Source: Acetobacteraceae bacterium (lineage in GTDB: Bacteria; Pseudomonadota; Alphaproteobacteria; Acetobacterales; Acetobacteraceae). Taken from it: a stretch of DNA of 64,000 nucleotides. Made by a program: the position numbers and the translations under genes. The stretch covers positions 43,673 through 107,672 of the forward strand of contig CANBNK010000003.1 in the NCBI GenBank assembly GCA_947371015.1. The letters are read 5' to 3'. Position 1 is the stretch's first letter; every line of letters begins with the position of its first letter. The notes beneath the pieces are model-generated. The model saw only the letters and a list, made by a program, of their open reading frames with translations, ran no database searches and had not been told where the DNA came from. Positions 52,081 to 60,403 of this stretch are shown in pieces.

Positions 52081-53046
52081 ATGAACCGCCGTGCCCTTTT
52101 GGCCGCGCCGCTGCTGTTGCCCGCCCTGGGCCGCGCGCAGCCGGCCTACCCGGACCGCTCGGTCCGCTTCATCGTGCCCTTCCCGCCCGGCGGCGGCACC
52201 GATACCTGGGCGCGCATCGCGGCCGAAGGCATGCAGCCGGAGTTCGGCCAGCCCATCGTCATTGAAAACCGCGGCGGCGCCGGCGGGCTGCTCGGCACCG
52301 AATACGCCGCCAAGGTAACGCCGGACGGCTACCAGCTGCTGTTCACCATCACCACGCATATCCAAACGCCGGTGGTGATGCGACGCTTCCCCTACGACCC
52401 GGTGACCGATTTCGCCCCGATCGGCCGGCTGGGGTCCAGCAACGTCGCCTTCGTGGTCGGCCCCAAGGTGCCGGCCGAGGTCACGACCATGGCCGAGTTC
52501 GTCCGCTGGTCGGCCGGGCGCGACCTTTCCTTCGGCAGCTATGCCAGCGGCAGCACCGGCCACGCCTTCGCGCTGATGCTGGCCGAGGAAGCCAAGCTGA
52601 AGATGGAACACGTGGCCTACCGTGGCGAGACGCCGATGCTGCAGGAGATGCTGTCGGGCAGCATCCATGGCGGTTGGCACAGCATGGCGGCAGCCGGGGA
52701 GATGGTGCATGCCGGCCGCGTGCGGCCCCTGGCGGTGAGTGGCCAGCAACGCATCCCCAGCCTGCCCAACGTGCCGATGATGACCGAGCTGGGCTATTCC
52801 GCGCGCTTCCGCTTCGGCGGCTTCTCCGGCCTGCTGGCACCGGCGCGCACGCCGCAGCCCATTCTGGACAAGCTGGCGGAGACCTTCCGCCTGGCGGCGA
52901 ACAAGCCGGCCACGCTGGCGCGGCTGCGGCAGATCGACACCATCCCGGCCTATCAGGGGCCGGCGGAGTTCCGCGCGCAGATCGCCCGCAACCTGGCGGA
53001 ATGGACCGCCATCACCAATGCGCTGGACCTGCGCATGGAGGGTTAG
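52081..53046 (+). CDS. Bug/TctC family solute-binding protein (tandem paralogue)
   Basis: The 321-residue protein is closely related to the preceding one, with signal peptide MNRRALLAAPLLLPALGRAQ and blocks YPDRSVRFIVPFPPGGGTDTWAR, in parts, and AYRGETPMLQEMLSGSIHGGWHS. The shared residues around THIQTPVVMRRFPYDPVTDF and NHAQTPVVLKRFPYHPVNDF show recent duplication. GGGAGAG lies before the ATG. It ends eight bases from the convergent CCG-domain gene, suggesting possible co-function with that operon. Confidence 0.94.
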   Translation: MNRRALLAAPLLLPALGRAQPAYPDRSVRFIVPFPPGGGTDTWARIAAEGMQPEFGQPIVIENRGGAGGLLGTEYAAKVTPDGYQLLFTITTHIQTPVVMRRFPYDPVTDFAPIGRLGSSNVAFVVGPKVPAEVTTMAEFVRWSAGRDLSFGSYASGSTGHAFALMLAEEAKLKMEHVAYRGETPMLQEMLSGSIHGGWHSMAAAGEMVHAGRVRPLAVSGQQRIPSLPNVPMMTELGYSARFRFGGFSGLLAPARTPQPILDKLAETFRLAANKPATLARLRQIDTIPAYQGPAEFRAQIARNLAEWTAITNALDLRMEG

Positions 53047-53053
53047 GCCAGCG

Positions 53054-53914
53054 CTACGCCAGCGGCGCCTTCGCAAGTTCCGGCGCCACCAGCTTCTCGA
53101 ACACCGCATCGCCGGCGGCCTGCTGCGCTGCGTCCGGCACGACGCCGCCATTGCGCCAGGCCTTGTAGTCGTCGTGGTGGTCCCAACCCGCGGCTTCGGC
53201 CAGCAGGTGGACCCAGTTCTTCACCTGGATCGGGTTGTTGCGCTCCAGATTGACGCCTTCCCGGTGGCAACTATGAAAAATGGTGCAGAGCGTGTCGGCC
53301 TGCACCGCCGCCATGGCGTCCAGCGTCTGCCGCTGCGCCTTCTCCAGCGCGCCCGGGATGGACTGGAAGCCGAAGCACATGTGGCCGGGCAGCGGCTTCT
53401 GCTCCAGCACCGTCATGCCGGGGATCAGCGCCAGCAGCTCGGCCACCATGCGGTTGACCGGCACCCGGCCGTCGAAGCCGATATGCTGGTGCAGCAGCAC
53501 GCGGGCCGGCACCGCGTGTCGCAGCAGCGGGCGCAGCAGGTCGCGCTTTGCGTGCAGCACTTCGGTGATGTGCAGCGTCTCGAAGTTGGTCGGCGTCGCC
53601 GGCGCCATGAAGTCCTGCATGTTCATGTGGCAGCTGGGGCACCAGGTGGCCACCTGCGGCGTGGCGCGCGCGTTGAACTCGGCCACCGTCCGCGCGGCCA
53701 TGCCGGCATTGATGGCGGCGCTGGGTTCCTTCGGGCTGCCGCAGCAGGTGGCGGGGCCGCCGCTGGCCTCGGCGCTGATGCCCACGGCTTCCAGCAGCCG
53801 CATGGTCAGGCGGACGATCTCGCCGTGGCGCGTCATGTTGCAGCCAAACCAGAAGGTCAGGTCGGTGGCGTCAGCCCCGCGACCTTCAGCCGATCCCGCG
53901 TCGGTCATGTCCAT
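53054..53914 (-). CDS. CCG-domain iron-sulfur protein (HdrB/GlcF-like)
   Basis: The 286-residue protein has one clear CCG motif set (FGCNM, then CCGSPKEPSA and CPSCHMN), with a second, weaker set (GHMCFGFQ, then CTIFHSCHRE). Heterodisulfide reductase HdrB, GlpC and lactate/glycolate oxidase subunits use such motifs for noncubane or 4Fe-4S clusters in electron transfer. Together with the upstream 4Fe-4S protein it forms an HdrCB-like pair, with no flavoprotein in the operon. AAAGGAG is before the ATG at 53914. Confidence 0.82.
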   Translation of the reverse strand: MDMTDAGSAEGRGADATDLTFWFGCNMTRHGEIVRLTMRLLEAVGISAEASGGPATCCGSPKEPSAAINAGMAARTVAEFNARATPQVATWCPSCHMNMQDFMAPATPTNFETLHITEVLHAKRDLLRPLLRHAVPARVLLHQHIGFDGRVPVNRMVAELLALIPGMTVLEQKPLPGHMCFGFQSIPGALEKAQRQTLDAMAAVQADTLCTIFHSCHREGVNLERNNPIQVKNWVHLLAEAAGWDHHDDYKAWRNGGVVPDAAQQAAGDAVFEKLVAPELAKAPLA

Positions 53915-54309
53915 TCGCGCTGCTCCTTTTCGGTCATGGTCATGCGGGCGAAGGCCTTGACCCGGCTGACCCAGCCCTTGTCGTCCTTCACCGGCACGCG
54001 CGGCGGCTCGCCTACCGCACCGCGGATGCGCATGGTGGCGAGGCGCAGCATGAAGGCGACATCCAGCTGTTCCGGGCAGGCGGCCGAGCATTCGCCGCTG
54101 CGAGTGCAGGCGGCAACGAAGGCCAGGCCCTCGGCATTCGGCTCCTCGCCCAGCAGCACCGCGCGCATGCCCTGCGCGGTGGCTTCCGGCGCAGCCGGCG
54201 GCAGCGGCAACCAGGCCGGCATCGGGCAGGCCTTCACGCATTCGCCGCAGGCGGTGCAGGCCGCTGCCAGGCGAGCGCTTTCGGCCAGGATGCGCTCGGC
54301 ATGCTTCAC
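53905..54309 (-). CDS. 4Fe-4S ferredoxin-type protein (HdrC-like)
   Basis: The 134-residue protein has one complete 4Fe-4S motif CTACGECVKACP (residues 17-28) and a second CTRSGECSAACP in which the second cysteine is serine. The layout resembles HdrC or the N-terminal domain of GlpC. It probably relays electrons to the CCG protein encoded next. GTG at 54309 overlaps the Rid gene stop (GTGA), and its own end overlaps the CCG gene by ten bases. It is the fifth gene of the six-gene operon. Confidence 0.82.
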   Translation of the reverse strand: MKHAERILAESARLAAACTACGECVKACPMPAWLPLPPAAPEATAQGMRAVLLGEEPNAEGLAFVAACTRSGECSAACPEQLDVAFMLRLATMRIRGAVGEPPRVPVKDDKGWVSRVKAFARMTMTEKEQREWT

Positions 54310-54677
54310 GGCGCCGGCACCACCGCGATGCCTTCGATCTCGATGCAGACCGTGGTGGTGGTGAACTGCGCGCCGCCGACGCAGGTGCTGGCCGGCGGCA
54401 CCGGCAGGCGCTCGAAGATGCGGCGGCGGATGGTGTTGAAGCCTTCGTAGTGCCGCATATCGGTGAGCCAGGTGGTGATCTTCAGCAGGTGCGAAAGGTC
54501 GGCGCCCTCGCTGGCCAGGGCGCGTTCCAGCCGAGCCAGGCATTCCTCGGCCTGCACTTCTACGGGTTGGTTCTCCGCCGCGCTGCCGCGCGCGGTGACG
54601 CCGGAACAGAAGATCAGCTTGGCGCCGCCGCCAAGCGGCACGACACGGGCGGGCGGAAACAGCGGGCGTTGCGACAT
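54306..54677 (-). CDS. Rid family protein without the canonical arginine
   Basis: The 123-residue protein matches the Rid/YjgF fold: IFCSGVTARG, VEVQAEECLARLERAL, TTWLTDMRHYEGFN and the C-terminal VCIEIEGIAVVP. RidA deaminates reactive enamines and imines using an Arg in PARS; here the same place reads PAST (Ser97), so true 2-aminoacrylate deaminase activity is unlikely. It may be another Rid subgroup. The ATG at 54677 with GAGGA upstream is preferred to the overlapping GTG at 54692. It sits between the D-threonine-aldolase-like and iron-sulfur genes. Confidence 0.86.
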   Translation of the reverse strand: MSQRPLFPPARVVPLGGGAKLIFCSGVTARGSAAENQPVEVQAEECLARLERALASEGADLSHLLKITTWLTDMRHYEGFNTIRRRIFERLPVPPASTCVGGAQFTTTTVCIEIEGIAVVPAP

Positions 54678-54688
54678 GCTTGGATTCC

Positions 54689-55795
54689 TCACCAGCCGTT
54701 AATGCGCGGCCACACCGCGACGACCTCGCGGCTGCCATCCACCACATGGTAGCGGTCATGCGCCGCCGCTGTCATGCAAGTATGGTTCGGCGCCACGCGC
54801 AGCTTGGCGCCAATCGGTAGGCGGTCGAACGGCAGCGGCGCGCTGCTGGTCATCTCGCCATGTTCCTGGTGGGTGCGGCTGATGATCGCCTCGCCGAAGC
54901 TGGCGGCGCCATCCTCGTCCCAGACCAGGCCGAAGCCGTAGTCGCGCGGCGCGTTGGCGGTGCTGCGGTCCTTGCTCAGCGCCAGGCCGCCGGCATCCAG
55001 CAGCACGGCGTTGCGGGCGGGCTTGCGGCCGATGACGCTGGTCAGCACCGTCATGGCGATATCGCTTTCCGGGTGGGTGCCGAGCTGCGCCTGGAACAGG
55101 TCGCCGAACATGTACACGCCCGCGCGCACATCGGTCACGCCGTCCATGCGCTTCGCGTACAGCGCGGTGGGGGAGGAGCCGAGCGAGACGATGTCACAGC
55201 GCAGCCCCGCTTCGCGCAGCCGGTTCGCCGCCAGCACGATGCCGCTGCGCTCCTGCTCCGCCACCGCGGCCATGTCGTCCGGCGAGCGGCCATTGTAGCT
55301 ATGGCCGGAGTGGCTGAGCACGCCGCGCAGCGTGCCGCCGAGCGCCTGGGCAATCTCCAGGAACTCGGCGCTGTCGGGCGGCACGCCGCCGCGGCCTTCG
55401 CCGACATCCACTTCTACTAGTGCCAGCAGCGGGCCGGGATGCGCCGCGATGGCACGCGCGGCCTCCACGTCGTCGGTGATCACCTTCACCTGCGCCCCGG
55501 CGGCGTTCAGTGCTGCCACCGTGTCCAGCTTCTGCGGCGTGATGCCGGCGGCGTAGATCTGGTCGGCATAGCCGCCGGCCGCAAAATACTTCGCTTCGGC
55601 CAGTGTGCTCACCGTGATGGGCCCGAAGCCCGGTGCCGCCAGCGCCGCCACGTCCAGGCTTTTCGCGGTTTTCAGATGCGGCCGCAGCACCAGGCCGGGG
55701 TGGCGCGCCACGGCCGCCTGCATCATCGCCAGGTTGCGCTTCAGGATCGCCAGGTCCAGCACCAGGCAGGGGGTGGGCAGGTCGTCGAGCGTCAT
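54689..55795 (-). CDS. D-threonine aldolase/D-serine dehydratase-like PLP enzyme
   Basis: The 368-residue enzyme is an alanine-racemase-fold PLP protein. RPHLKTAKS carries the Schiff-base lysine (Lys42), VEVDVGEGRGG and SHSGHSYN follow, and PNHTCMT (His338, Cys340) is the divalent-metal site of D-threonine aldolase and D-serine dehydratase. It would cleave D-3-hydroxy amino acids to glycine and an aldehyde, or dehydrate them. The ATG overlaps the upstream M81 gene stop (ATGA). Confidence 0.9.
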   Translation of the reverse strand: MTLDDLPTPCLVLDLAILKRNLAMMQAAVARHPGLVLRPHLKTAKSLDVAALAAPGFGPITVSTLAEAKYFAAGGYADQIYAAGITPQKLDTVAALNAAGAQVKVITDDVEAARAIAAHPGPLLALVEVDVGEGRGGVPPDSAEFLEIAQALGGTLRGVLSHSGHSYNGRSPDDMAAVAEQERSGIVLAANRLREAGLRCDIVSLGSSPTALYAKRMDGVTDVRAGVYMFGDLFQAQLGTHPESDIAMTVLTSVIGRKPARNAVLLDAGGLALSKDRSTANAPRDYGFGLVWDEDGAASFGEAIISRTHQEHGEMTSSAPLPFDRLPIGAKLRVAPNHTCMTAAAHDRYHVVDGSREVVAVWPRINGW

Positions 55796-57336
55796 GCGGC
55801 GTTCCAGTTTGAGTCGGCATCCAGCGGCAGCACCGGCCGTGGCAGCTTGGTCCAGGCGAAGCGGGTGAGGATTGGCGAGGTCAGCCCCAGGCAATCCACC
55901 TCCACGATGCGGTCATGGGTGAAGAACTCGTCGAAGCCACCGCGGAAATGCCCGCGGGACTTCACCACCACGGCACGCGCGGCGGCAATGTCCAGGCCGA
56001 GATGCTCGAAGAAGGCGGGGTCGGCGCATTGCGCGCGGTTGCTGACCACCACCACGGTCACGCCGCCGATCCGCAGCGCCGCTGTCGGGCCAAGCCGCAT
56101 GGCGGTGCCGGCATAGATGCCGCGGCGTCCCGTCACCTCGCCGTTGGACAGGGCCACCACCTCGGCATCGGCGTCGAAGCGCTGGCTGAAGGCGTCGTCC
56201 GCGCCCAGTGTGCCCTGCGGTTGGTTGAAGCGCGCGGTAAAGTGGGCGCCCTGGCCGGCGGCATGGGCTGCGGCGGCCAGGAGGGGATCGTGGATGATGC
56301 CGACCAGGCAGTCCCGCACGCCGGCCTCGACGAAGGCACGCAGGATGAACATGGTGTTGCCGCGCGCGCCGCCGCCGGGGTTGTCGGCGACATCGGCGAA
56401 GGCCATTGGTACCGGGCTGTGCAGGGCGCGCTGCGTCGCTTGCTCCAGCGGGGTCAGGGCGGCGACGAAGCGGTCACGCCGCGCCCAGGCCGCCTCGGCC
56501 AGTTCCAGCGACAGCGCCTCGGCGGCTTCGGGCGTGGTTGCGGTCACCACGGCGGTCATGCCGTTGAACGGCGTATCGCCATAGGCGAAGCCGCCCATGA
56601 CGCTGACGTTCACGATGCGCGGGTCCGCGGCGGCGCGTTGCTGGCCAAGGTTGATCACCTCGGCATAAGGCCCCTGCGCCGTCAGCATGGAAACCGTCGG
56701 CGCCACGATGGGTAGGCGGCGATGCGCGCGATGGAAACGCTCACCCGCCAGCAGACGGCGCAGCAGCGCGGCGCTCTCGGCACCGCGCTCGCGCATGTCC
56801 AGATGCGGGTTGGTGCGGTAGCCGACGAAGGCGTCGCAGTCCCGCACCATGCCGTCCGAGACATTGGCGTGCAGGTCGTAGCTGCACACGAAGGGCACCT
56901 CGCCCAGCACCTCCCGCACCAGGCGTTGCAGCGTGCCTTCGGGGTCGTCCAGGCTTTCGGTCAGGCCGGCGCCGTGCAGCACGGCATAGACACCGTCCAC
57001 CTCTCCGCGCAGCGCTTCCAGCCCCTGCCGCCACAACGCCCACATGCGTGCCCAGGCGGTGTCGGCCACCGGGCCGTTGGGCTCCGCCATGGCCAGCAGG
57101 ATGGGCCGCGGCTGCCAGGGGCCGGCGGCGTCCATCGCCGCGACGAAGCCGGGCATCTCCCCCAGCGCGGCCGAAACCGGGGCGCGCGCATCAGTCAGGA
57201 TCGCCTCGCCCTCCAGCCAGCAGCGGCCGGTGAAGTCGGCTATGGTCGCCACTGGGGCAAAGCGGTTGCACTCGATGGAAAAGCCCAGCAGGGCGATGCG
57301 TGGCGCGGAGGCGCCCGGGGGAAGGGGCGCGCTCAT
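55792..57336 (-). CDS. M81 family metallohydrolase (MlrC-like)
   Basis: The 514-residue protein matches the MlrC/M81 family, first known from microcystin breakdown. FSIECNRFAP near the start, VDGVYAVLHGAGLTES, the metal-ligand segment SYDLHANVS (His156) and VADNPGGGARGN, in parts, with an acidic site are present. The actual substrate of most members is unknown; they hydrolyse peptides, amides or related bonds. The ATG at 57336 overlaps the stop of the threonine-synthase-like gene (ATGA). It is the second gene of the operon. Confidence 0.92.
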   Translation of the reverse strand: MSAPLPPGASAPRIALLGFSIECNRFAPVATIADFTGRCWLEGEAILTDARAPVSAALGEMPGFVAAMDAAGPWQPRPILLAMAEPNGPVADTAWARMWALWRQGLEALRGEVDGVYAVLHGAGLTESLDDPEGTLQRLVREVLGEVPFVCSYDLHANVSDGMVRDCDAFVGYRTNPHLDMRERGAESAALLRRLLAGERFHRAHRRLPIVAPTVSMLTAQGPYAEVINLGQQRAAADPRIVNVSVMGGFAYGDTPFNGMTAVVTATTPEAAEALSLELAEAAWARRDRFVAALTPLEQATQRALHSPVPMAFADVADNPGGGARGNTMFILRAFVEAGVRDCLVGIIHDPLLAAAAHAAGQGAHFTARFNQPQGTLGADDAFSQRFDADAEVVALSNGEVTGRRGIYAGTAMRLGPTAALRIGGVTVVVVSNRAQCADPAFFEHLGLDIAAARAVVVKSRGHFRGGFDEFFTHDRIVEVDCLGLTSPILTRFAWTKLPRPVLPLDADSNWNAA

Positions 57337-58457
57337 GCCTCCACTCCCAGCAGTTCGGCATAGCGCTGCGTCGCCTTCAGCCCGCTGCCGGTCAGTACCA
57401 CCACCGTCGTCTCGCGCGGGCTGATGGTGCCCGCCGCCAGCAGCCGCTCGAACGCGGCGGCGGCCTGGGCGCAGGTGGGTTCCACGTAGACGCCACCCTT
57501 GGCCAGCTTCAGCGTCATCGCCGATATCTCCGCCTCGCTCAGCATCACCGCGCCGCCCTGGGTTTCCGCCATTACGCCCAGGCATTCCGGCAGGCGGATC
57601 GGCTTGGCAATGGCGGTGCCCTCGGCAATCGTTGGCAGCGCCGCAACCGGCGCCTCGCCCAAAAAGCCCCGCGCGATCGGCGCGCAATTCGCCGGCTGCG
57701 CCGCGAAGATGCGCGGCAGCCGGTCGATCTGCCCCGCCCGCAGCAACTCGGAAAAGCCGATGCCGCAGCCAAGCACGTTAGACCCGGCGCCGCAGGGCAC
57801 GATGACGTTGTCCGGCGCGCGGAAGCCAAGGTCCTCCCACAGCTCATAGGCCAGGGTCTTGGTGCCGTGCAGGAAGAAGGGGTGCCAGTTGTGGCTGGCA
57901 TAGAACATCCGCGCCGCCTGGCGCTCGGCCTCGTCCGAGCAATCCTGCCGCGACCCCGGCACCAGCTCGATCTCAGCGCCCGAAGCGCGCGACTGCACCG
58001 TCTTGGCCGGGCTTGTGCTGGCCGGCACCAAAATCTTCGCCCGCATGCCGCCCGCCGCCGCATAGGCCGCGATGGCGGCACCGCCATTGCCGGAACTGTC
58101 CTCCAGCACCGCGTCCACGCCCTGGGCGCGCAGCAGGGAGAGCATCACCGACGCACCACGGTCCTTGAAGCTGCCAGTGGGCATGAACCACTCGCACTTC
58201 AGCAGCGCGGTGCCGCCGCCGAACTGGCGTTCCACCAGCGGCGTGCAGCCCTCCCCCATGCTGATCCGGCTGTCCGGCACGAAGGGCAGCGCCGCGGCGT
58301 AGCGCCACAGGCTGCGGTCGGCGCTGGCAATCTCGGCCCGGCCCATGCCCGGCAGCGGCGTCAGCAGCAGCGGCTGGCCGGCATCGCCGCACCAGCGGGG
58401 TTGCGCCAGAGGCCAGGTCTGGCCGGAACGGGGGTCGAGGTAGCAGGGCATTTCCAT
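57333..58457 (-). CDS. Threonine synthase-like PLP enzyme
   Basis: The 374-residue fold-II PLP enzyme has SMGEGCTPL, FMPTGSFKDRGA with Lys98 as Schiff base, EDSSGNGGAAIAAYAAA for phosphate binding and VPCGAGSNVLG. Threonine synthase, threonine deaminase and diaminopropionate lyase share this pattern. The operon partners (D-threonine-aldolase-like and Rid) suggest a lyase or dehydratase acting on a hydroxy or amino acid rather than housekeeping ThrC. It is the first gene of the operon, divergent from the M20 gene. The ATG at 58449 is an alternative. Confidence 0.85.
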   Translation of the reverse strand: MEMPCYLDPRSGQTWPLAQPRWCGDAGQPLLLTPLPGMGRAEIASADRSLWRYAAALPFVPDSRISMGEGCTPLVERQFGGGTALLKCEWFMPTGSFKDRGASVMLSLLRAQGVDAVLEDSSGNGGAAIAAYAAAGGMRAKILVPASTSPAKTVQSRASGAEIELVPGSRQDCSDEAERQAARMFYASHNWHPFFLHGTKTLAYELWEDLGFRAPDNVIVPCGAGSNVLGCGIGFSELLRAGQIDRLPRIFAAQPANCAPIARGFLGEAPVAALPTIAEGTAIAKPIRLPECLGVMAETQGGAVMLSEAEISAMTLKLAKGGVYVEPTCAQAAAAFERLLAAGTISPRETTVVVLTGSGLKATQRYAELLGVEA

Positions 58458-58503
58458 GCTGCGCACCCTTGCCGTTTCGCGGTTCCGGAGCAAGGCTCGC
58501 GGC

Positions 58504-59640
58504 ATGCCCGACCAGACCCCGACCTCCCCCGCCCTGCAAACCCTTGCCCCCGTCGCCCGGCTGACCGCCGAGCTGGTGGCGCTGGACAGCCGATCCTCCG
58601 TCTCCAACCTGGCCGTGGCCGAACGCATCGAGGCGGCACTGCCCGGCTTCGACGTGGAGCGGGTGGACTACACGGACGCCAATGGCGTGGCGAAGCGCTG
58701 CCTGGTGGCGCATCGCGGCCCGCCCGGCGGCTATGCGCTTTCGGGCCATATGGACACGGTGCCGGACACCGGCTGGCAGACCAACCCCTGGGACCCCCGG
58801 GTGGACAGCCAGGGCGTCATGCACGGCCTCGGCAGCGTCGATATGAAGGGGCCGGTGGCAGCCTGCGTCATGGCGGCACTTTCGGTCGGCCCGAACGTAC
58901 CAGCGACCCTGCTGATCACCACGGATGAGGAAACCACCAAGGCCGGCGCCCGTGCCGTCGCCGCCAGCGATGCCGCGCGCCGGCTCGGCCTGAAGGGCAT
59001 CGTGGTGGCGGAACCGACCCACCTGACGCCGGTGCGCGGGCATCGCAGCAGCATCAACTTCCTGGCCACCGCCAAGGGGGTGCAGGCGCATTCCTCCACC
59101 GGCCAGGGGCTGAACGCCAACTGGGCGCTGATCCCCTTCCTGGCGGAGATGAAGACCATCTATGAGCAGCTGCGCCACGACCCGGCGCTGCACGACCAGG
59201 CCTATGCGCCGCCGTTTTCCGACTTCAACCTGGTGGTGGACAACCACGGCACCGCGGTGAACGTGAACGTGCCGCTGGCCAGCTGCCGCATCAAGTTCCG
59301 CTATTCCCGCAGCCTGGATCCCCGGCCGATCCTCGCCCAGGTGCAGGCGGCGGCGGACCGACACGGCGTGGCGTTGGCCGTAGCGGCCGAAGGCACCCCG
59401 CCGGAGCTGCCGCTGGACCATCCGCTGATCCGGCTGGCCAGCGACCTGACCGGCAAGTCCGCGCTGACCGTACCCTTCGGCACCGATGCGTCGGAGTTGC
59501 AGGAGGTCGCCCCCTGCGTCGTCCTCGGCCCGGGCGGGATCGAGACCGCGCATACGCCGTTCGAGTGCGTGCCGCTGGCGCAGCTGGACCTGGCCGTCGG
59601 GCTGTTCCGCCGCTTCCTGGAGCAGGGCGCATCGGGCTGA
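58504..59640 (+). CDS. M20 family metallohydrolase (ArgE/DapE-like)
   Basis: The 378-residue enzyme has SGHMDTVPDT with His82 and Asp84, GSVDMKGP with the bridging Asp near 113, TTDEETT with catalytic and metal Glu near 146, and ETAHTPFE with the C-terminal His. It probably removes an acyl or carbamoyl group from an amino acid, as ArgE, DapE or a carbamoylase does. It diverges from the threonine-synthase-like operon across 46 bases, so both may share one promoter region and act on the same compound. Confidence 0.9.
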   Translation: MPDQTPTSPALQTLAPVARLTAELVALDSRSSVSNLAVAERIEAALPGFDVERVDYTDANGVAKRCLVAHRGPPGGYALSGHMDTVPDTGWQTNPWDPRVDSQGVMHGLGSVDMKGPVAACVMAALSVGPNVPATLLITTDEETTKAGARAVAASDAARRLGLKGIVVAEPTHLTPVRGHRSSINFLATAKGVQAHSSTGQGLNANWALIPFLAEMKTIYEQLRHDPALHDQAYAPPFSDFNLVVDNHGTAVNVNVPLASCRIKFRYSRSLDPRPILAQVQAAADRHGVALAVAAEGTPPELPLDHPLIRLASDLTGKSALTVPFGTDASELQEVAPCVVLGPGGIETAHTPFECVPLAQLDLAVGLFRRFLEQGASG

Positions 59641-59779
59641 AGCGGCCGCCGCCGGGTGACGAAACGTAACCAGCGTTGCAGCACGTAAAGTTACCGGCCA
59701 TGCCCCTGCCGTATTGCGCGCGATATACTACGTCTGACGCCAGACCCGCGCCTTGCGCCCACGCCTCACGAGGGAAGCC

Positions 59780-60394
59780 ATGCTGAACCGCAAACTCGCC
59801 CTGAGCCTGACCGGCCTGCTGGCGCTCGGCGCCTGTGCCGTGGCGCCGCCGTCGGCGCCGACCGTGCTGTCCACCCCGCCCGAGGGCAAGGACCTGGCCA
59901 AGTTCCAGCAGGAAGACATGAACTGCCGGGGCTACGCCATGAACAATGCCGGCGGCACCGTGCAGTCCGGCACCAATGCCGGAGTCGGCAGCGCCGTGGC
60001 CGGCACCGCTATGGGTGCCGCGGCGGGCGCGCTGCTGGGTTCGGCCGGAGGTGCCGCCGGGGCGGGTGCCGCGGTCGGCGCCGGCATCGGCCTGCTGGCC
60101 GGCAGCGCGGTGGGGGCGGACCGGGCCCGGCAGGCCGGCTACAGCGCGCAGCAGATCTTCGACATGGCCTATTCGCAGTGCATGACCGCCTCGGGCAACA
60201 AGATCGAGGGGCCGATCGCGCCGGCCTATGGCTACGCCGCGCCCGGATATGCCGCGCCTGGCTATCCCGCGCCGATCTATGCAGCGCCCTACCCCTACTA
60301 CGCCGCGCCCTACCCCTATTATGGCCCGAGCGTGGTGATCGGCCCGCGCTGGGGCTACGGATATGGTTATGGCTGGCGCGGCCGCCGCTGGTAG
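59780..60394 (+). CDS. Glycine-zipper lipoprotein
   Basis: The 204-residue protein has a lipoprotein signal (LLALGAC, lipidated Cys about residue 16), a glycine/alanine-rich zipper ([37 protein letters not shown], in parts, about 75-115) and an extended tyrosine/proline tail of short repeats (APGY, APYPYY). Such proteins are outer-membrane or periplasmic structural proteins. GAGGGAAGC precedes the ATG. Its stop is ten bases from the convergent solute-binding gene. Confidence 0.85.
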   Translation: MLNRKLALSLTGLLALGACAVAPPSAPTVLSTPPEGKDLAKFQQEDMNCRGYAMNNAGGTVQSGTNAGVGSAVAGTAMGAAAGALLGSAGGAAGAGAAVGAGIGLLAGSAVGADRARQAGYSAQQIFDMAYSQCMTASGNKIEGPIAPAYGYAAPGYAAPGYPAPIYAAPYPYYAAPYPYYGPSVVIGPRWGYGYGYGWRGRRW

Positions 60395-60403
60395 ACGCCC
60401 GGC

